This document shows positions 31,087-33,002 of a stretch of 33,002 nucleotides of DNA, in pieces. The notes under the pieces are model-generated. The model was not told the DNA's origin. It did no database searches and was given only the letters and a program-made list of their open reading frames with translations. Made by a program: the position numbers and the translations under genes. Positions within the stretch are counted from its first letter, which is position 1. The number at the start of each line of letters is the position of its first letter. Origin of the DNA: Phycisphaera sp. (GTDB taxonomy: Bacteria; Planctomycetota; Phycisphaerae; Phycisphaerales; Phycisphaeraceae); the NCBI GenBank assembly GCA_028285385.1, contig JANQPR010000090.1, forward strand, positions 1 to 33,002, written 5' to 3'.

Positions 31087-31563
31087 ATGATCATTTGGTT
31101 AGATGGGCCAATTAATGCCGGCAAAACAACCGTCGCAACGCGATTGGCCGCCCTTCGACCTCGCACCATCCATATTGAGGTCGATGAGTTGCGGCATTTT
31201 GCAGACTGCCTAACCCTCGAAGAATGCTCCCCCTTCTGCATCGAGGATTCGGCGGCACTGTCGCGTCGTTGGTTGGACAGGGGCTTTGACGTCGTTCTTT
31301 CTTGGCCGGTGTCCATCGAGAACCTTGATCGGTTTCAGCAACAGGTGCCCGAGACCGTACACGTCTTTACACTGCTTCCGCGAAAGGAAGTTGCCCTATC
31401 GAAGCGTGAGGATCGGGAGTTGAGTGAGACCGAGCGTGCACGCATCGAGTACATGTACTCAGCCATGTTCTCGAGGCCTGCGGGGACAGTCATTGACAAC
31501 AGTGATCAATCAGTCGAGAAGACGGTGGAGCGCATCATTCGAGATATTGCGACGGCGGGATAA
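31087..31563 (+). CDS. P-loop kinase-like ATP-binding protein
   Basis: 158 residues. Walker A GPINAGKT at 7-14 opens the protein. HIEVDELRHF follows as the second strand with acidic residues that would bind Mg2+ or substrate, and the lid-like segment RKEVALSKREDRELSETER comes before YMYSAMFSRPAGTVIDNSDQSVEKTVERI. The size and layout fit small kinases of the shikimate kinase/chloramphenicol-phosphotransferase type (AAA_33-like). The substrate is unknown; phosphorylation of an antibiotic or nucleotide is possible. No clear Shine-Dalgarno. It is the last gene of the lower-GC stretch. Confidence 0.8.
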   Translation: MIIWLDGPINAGKTTVATRLAALRPRTIHIEVDELRHFADCLTLEECSPFCIEDSAALSRRWLDRGFDVVLSWPVSIENLDRFQQQVPETVHVFTLLPRKEVALSKREDRELSETERARIEYMYSAMFSRPAGTVIDNSDQSVEKTVERIIRDIATAG

Positions 31564-31620
31564 CCACCGACTGCGGTTGACCGGCGACGCCCGCGATCGA
31601 GAGTTGAGTTGCCGGTTGGA

Positions 31621-31640
31621 GGCCTGCTCCCGCGGGCAGC
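31621..31640 (-). terminator. GC-rich hairpin after the lipoprotein gene
   Basis: Directly downstream of the minus-strand stop (31641), GGCTGC and GCAGGCC can pair with one bulged base around CCGCGGGA. There is no T-tract. It is a possible transcript end for the lipoprotein gene. Confidence 0.35.
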
Positions 31641-32342
31641 CTAGTCGCGCTGCGGGGTTGCCCTGGCTTCCTGCGACGCCGCCGTGAGCAGCTCGACGAA
31701 CGACGCGGCGTTACCATCGACGGCCTCCATCAGCCGGGGCCGGTACTCGGGGTTGTAGGTGTCCATTGAGGTCCACTGCGGCAGGGACTCGTCGTCGAAC
31801 GCCCAGGTCTGGACCTCGAGGCGGGTCTTGCCGGCGGAGTCGAGCAGTTTCCAGTTCGTGGCCAGGGCCGGGGTGTCGTGCGTCATGCCCTGCTTGGCCT
31901 GGAAGTGCGGCTTCACGACGAGCACGCCGGCAGCGTTGTGGTTCTCGGCCGCGCGGCGGGCTTGCTCGGCGGTGCCCTTGCCAGTCACGGCGACGACGCC
32001 CGACACGCGGACACGCCACGAACGCAGCCCCCGCTGTGCCGCGGCGACGAGCTGAGTTTGCGTCGAGCGGTTCAGCTCGCCGACGTAGAACGGGTCGGCC
32101 CGGTCGCGCTGCATGTCCTGCGCGATCAGCACCCCGGCCGCGCCGAAGCCCGCGCCGATCGCGTTCGACATCGTGTTGCCTTCGTGCTCCGCCTCGACGG
32201 GGAGCACGACGACGCGCTGGTTACGCAGCCCGTCCAGGAACGCGTGGTCGATCTTGCGGACCTTGTTCTCGCGGGCGCAGCCAACGGACAAAAGCATCAC
32301 GCTCAGCAACAGCGCCGACATCGGGGTTCGGATGTACTTCAC
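31641..32342 (-). CDS. Lipoprotein of unknown function
   Basis: 233 residues from GTG 32342, with GGAG seven bases upstream. The signal peptide ends in a lipobox-like LLSVGC (Cys22), so it is probably lipid-anchored after the signal sequence MSALLLSVMLLSVG. The mature part starts with RNQRVVVLPVEAEHEGNTMSNAIGAGFGAAG, which resembles the opening of lipoproteins that compute or modify envelope components (a strand, then a helix). LRSWRVRVSGVVAVTGKG and AAGVLVVKPHFQAK follow, giving an alpha/beta look. No family is assigned. It lies 57 bases downstream of the TRAP receptor gene on the same strand. Confidence 0.85.
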   Translation of the reverse strand: MKYIRTPMSALLLSVMLLSVGCARENKVRKIDHAFLDGLRNQRVVVLPVEAEHEGNTMSNAIGAGFGAAGVLIAQDMQRDRADPFYVGELNRSTQTQLVAAAQRGLRSWRVRVSGVVAVTGKGTAEQARRAAENHNAAGVLVVKPHFQAKQGMTHDTPALATNWKLLDSAGKTRLEVQTWAFDDESLPQWTSMDTYNPEYRPRLMEAVDGNAASFVELLTAASQEARATPQRD

Positions 32343-32399
32343 CGTGCGACTCCGGAAGGAAAAGAAACGACCGAGACCGGTACAGAATCAAGATAGACG

Positions 32400-33002
32400 T
32401 CACGCCTCTACCGGTTTGATGTAGTCGTCCAGGTCGACGCCCTTGCGCTCGCCGCTCAAGCGTCGCTCGGTCCGCTGCCGCATGTACGCGATGTGCAGGC
32501 GGAGGTTGTAGAACTCCTCCATGTACGACAGCGGCACGTCGGTCTCTGCGACTTCCGTGTCGAGATCGCGCAGTTGTTGTAGGTCGGCGGCGAGGCGTTC
32601 GCGGGGGACGTCGCCGTGCGAGAGCTCCTCGTCGATCACGCGGAGTTGGCGGTACCAGCGGTAGATGCGCCGGCGGACGTTCCACCGCAGCATCGGCGGC
32701 GCGGCCTTGAACAGCGGCAGCAGGATCGCCAGCAGCGGGATCAGCAGGATGATTAGCCGGTCGATCAGCGACGCCAGCCAGAACGGGAACAGCCGGTGCA
32801 GCACGTTCGGCCCGCGCTCGAAGAAGTAGCGCGCCTCGTCGGCCACGGCCGCGTCCATCCGCTCCAGCGACGGGAACGTGCCCGGCGACGCGAGCAGCCC
32901 CGCCGGCGGGTCGTCCTTCGCCGCCTCGATGACGAGCTGCACCACCGCGCGGTGGGTGTCCGGCCGAAGCGCGACGTAAGCGACCGGCGCCACAGTGCGG
33001 AC
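32400..33002 (-). CDS. TAXI-family TRAP transporter solute receptor, C-terminal part (partial)
   Basis: The frame runs off the window end, so only the last ~200 residues are visible. The segment NVLHRLFPFWLASLIDRLIILLIPLLAILLPLFKAAPPMLRWNVRRRIYRWYRQL contains a membrane helix near the C-terminus followed by a basic motif and a helical tail (ELSHGDVPRERLAADLQQLRDLD; SYMEEFYNLRLHIAYMRQR). This C-terminal anchored extension is known from TAXI-type TRAP solute receptors. The ligand-binding domain itself lies outside. The transported solute is unknown, and no TRAP permease genes are in view. Confidence 0.82.
   Translation of the reverse strand, partial: VRTVAPVAYVALRPDTHRAVVQLVIEAAKDDPPAGLLASPGTFPSLERMDAAVADEARYFFERGPNVLHRLFPFWLASLIDRLIILLIPLLAILLPLFKAAPPMLRWNVRRRIYRWYRQLRVIDEELSHGDVPRERLAADLQQLRDLDTEVAETDVPLSYMEEFYNLRLHIAYMRQRTERRLSGERKGVDLDDYIKPVEA

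Noticed and set aside
1..33002. tRNA, rRNA, CRISPR or insertion-sequence features
   Set aside because: I looked for T-loop motifs, regular repeat-spacer spacing, transposase motifs and terminal inverted repeats and found none that held up. A covariance-model scan could still find a small RNA.

Overview
The window is high-GC bacterial chromosome. Two secreted proteins end in PEP-CTERM sorting tails (one of them VPEPASLALLGLGG followed by LRRRK), and the mix of ECF sigma factors, a TolB-like propeller protein and small conserved proteins fits a planctomycete, most likely class Phycisphaerae. That assignment is an inference from gene content. No rRNA, tRNA or CRISPR array was seen.

Layout. 1-2.85 kb: the end of a sigma-70-like gene coupled to a membrane protein, then an ECF sigma factor and a cysteine-rich membrane anti-sigma candidate. 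2.9-6.4 kb: a beta-propeller protein divergent from ilvB; ilvB is preceded by an apparent branched-chain amino-acid leader peptide (4326-4418). 6.4-9.6 kb: envelope genes (DUF4349, UPF0316, a DUF3137-like protein and LemA). 9.6-12.5 kb: an AraC regulator divergent from a PhyH dioxygenase, and an aldo/keto reductase. 12.5-16.2 kb: a PEP-CTERM trypsin-like protease, an MsbA-type ABC exporter and leuD; the last two diverge from a mirrored promoter.

16.2-24.7 kb is the most interesting part and looks like a zinc-limitation (Zur-type) gene cluster. It holds znuA-znuC-znuB; an operon of a MerC-like membrane protein, an unrecognised 246-residue protein and a COG0523 metallochaperone GTPase; and an operon of a truncated znuA-like remnant, a flavoprotein with a CCxxxCxC tail and a small membrane protein. 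Three near-identical 20-bp dyads (RRTGATAW-N4-TTCTCATK) sit at the heads of these three units. A cysteine-less FmdB-like protein and a PEP-CTERM protein lie between them. A SulP/BicA-like anion transporter follows.

26.97-31.6 kb is an accessory stretch with visibly lower GC: a type II restriction-modification pair, a small conserved protein, an unknown protein and a P-loop kinase-like gene separated by sparse DNA. The window ends in core-like sequence with a lipoprotein and the C-terminal part of a TAXI-TRAP receptor.

A pattern across the window is a TAnnnT (-10-like) hexamer exactly six bases before the start codon of several genes with no Shine-Dalgarno sequence (4326, 4231, 8228, 12495, 15624, 18996, 26985, and TATCAC at 23038). 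This suggests frequent leaderless transcription.
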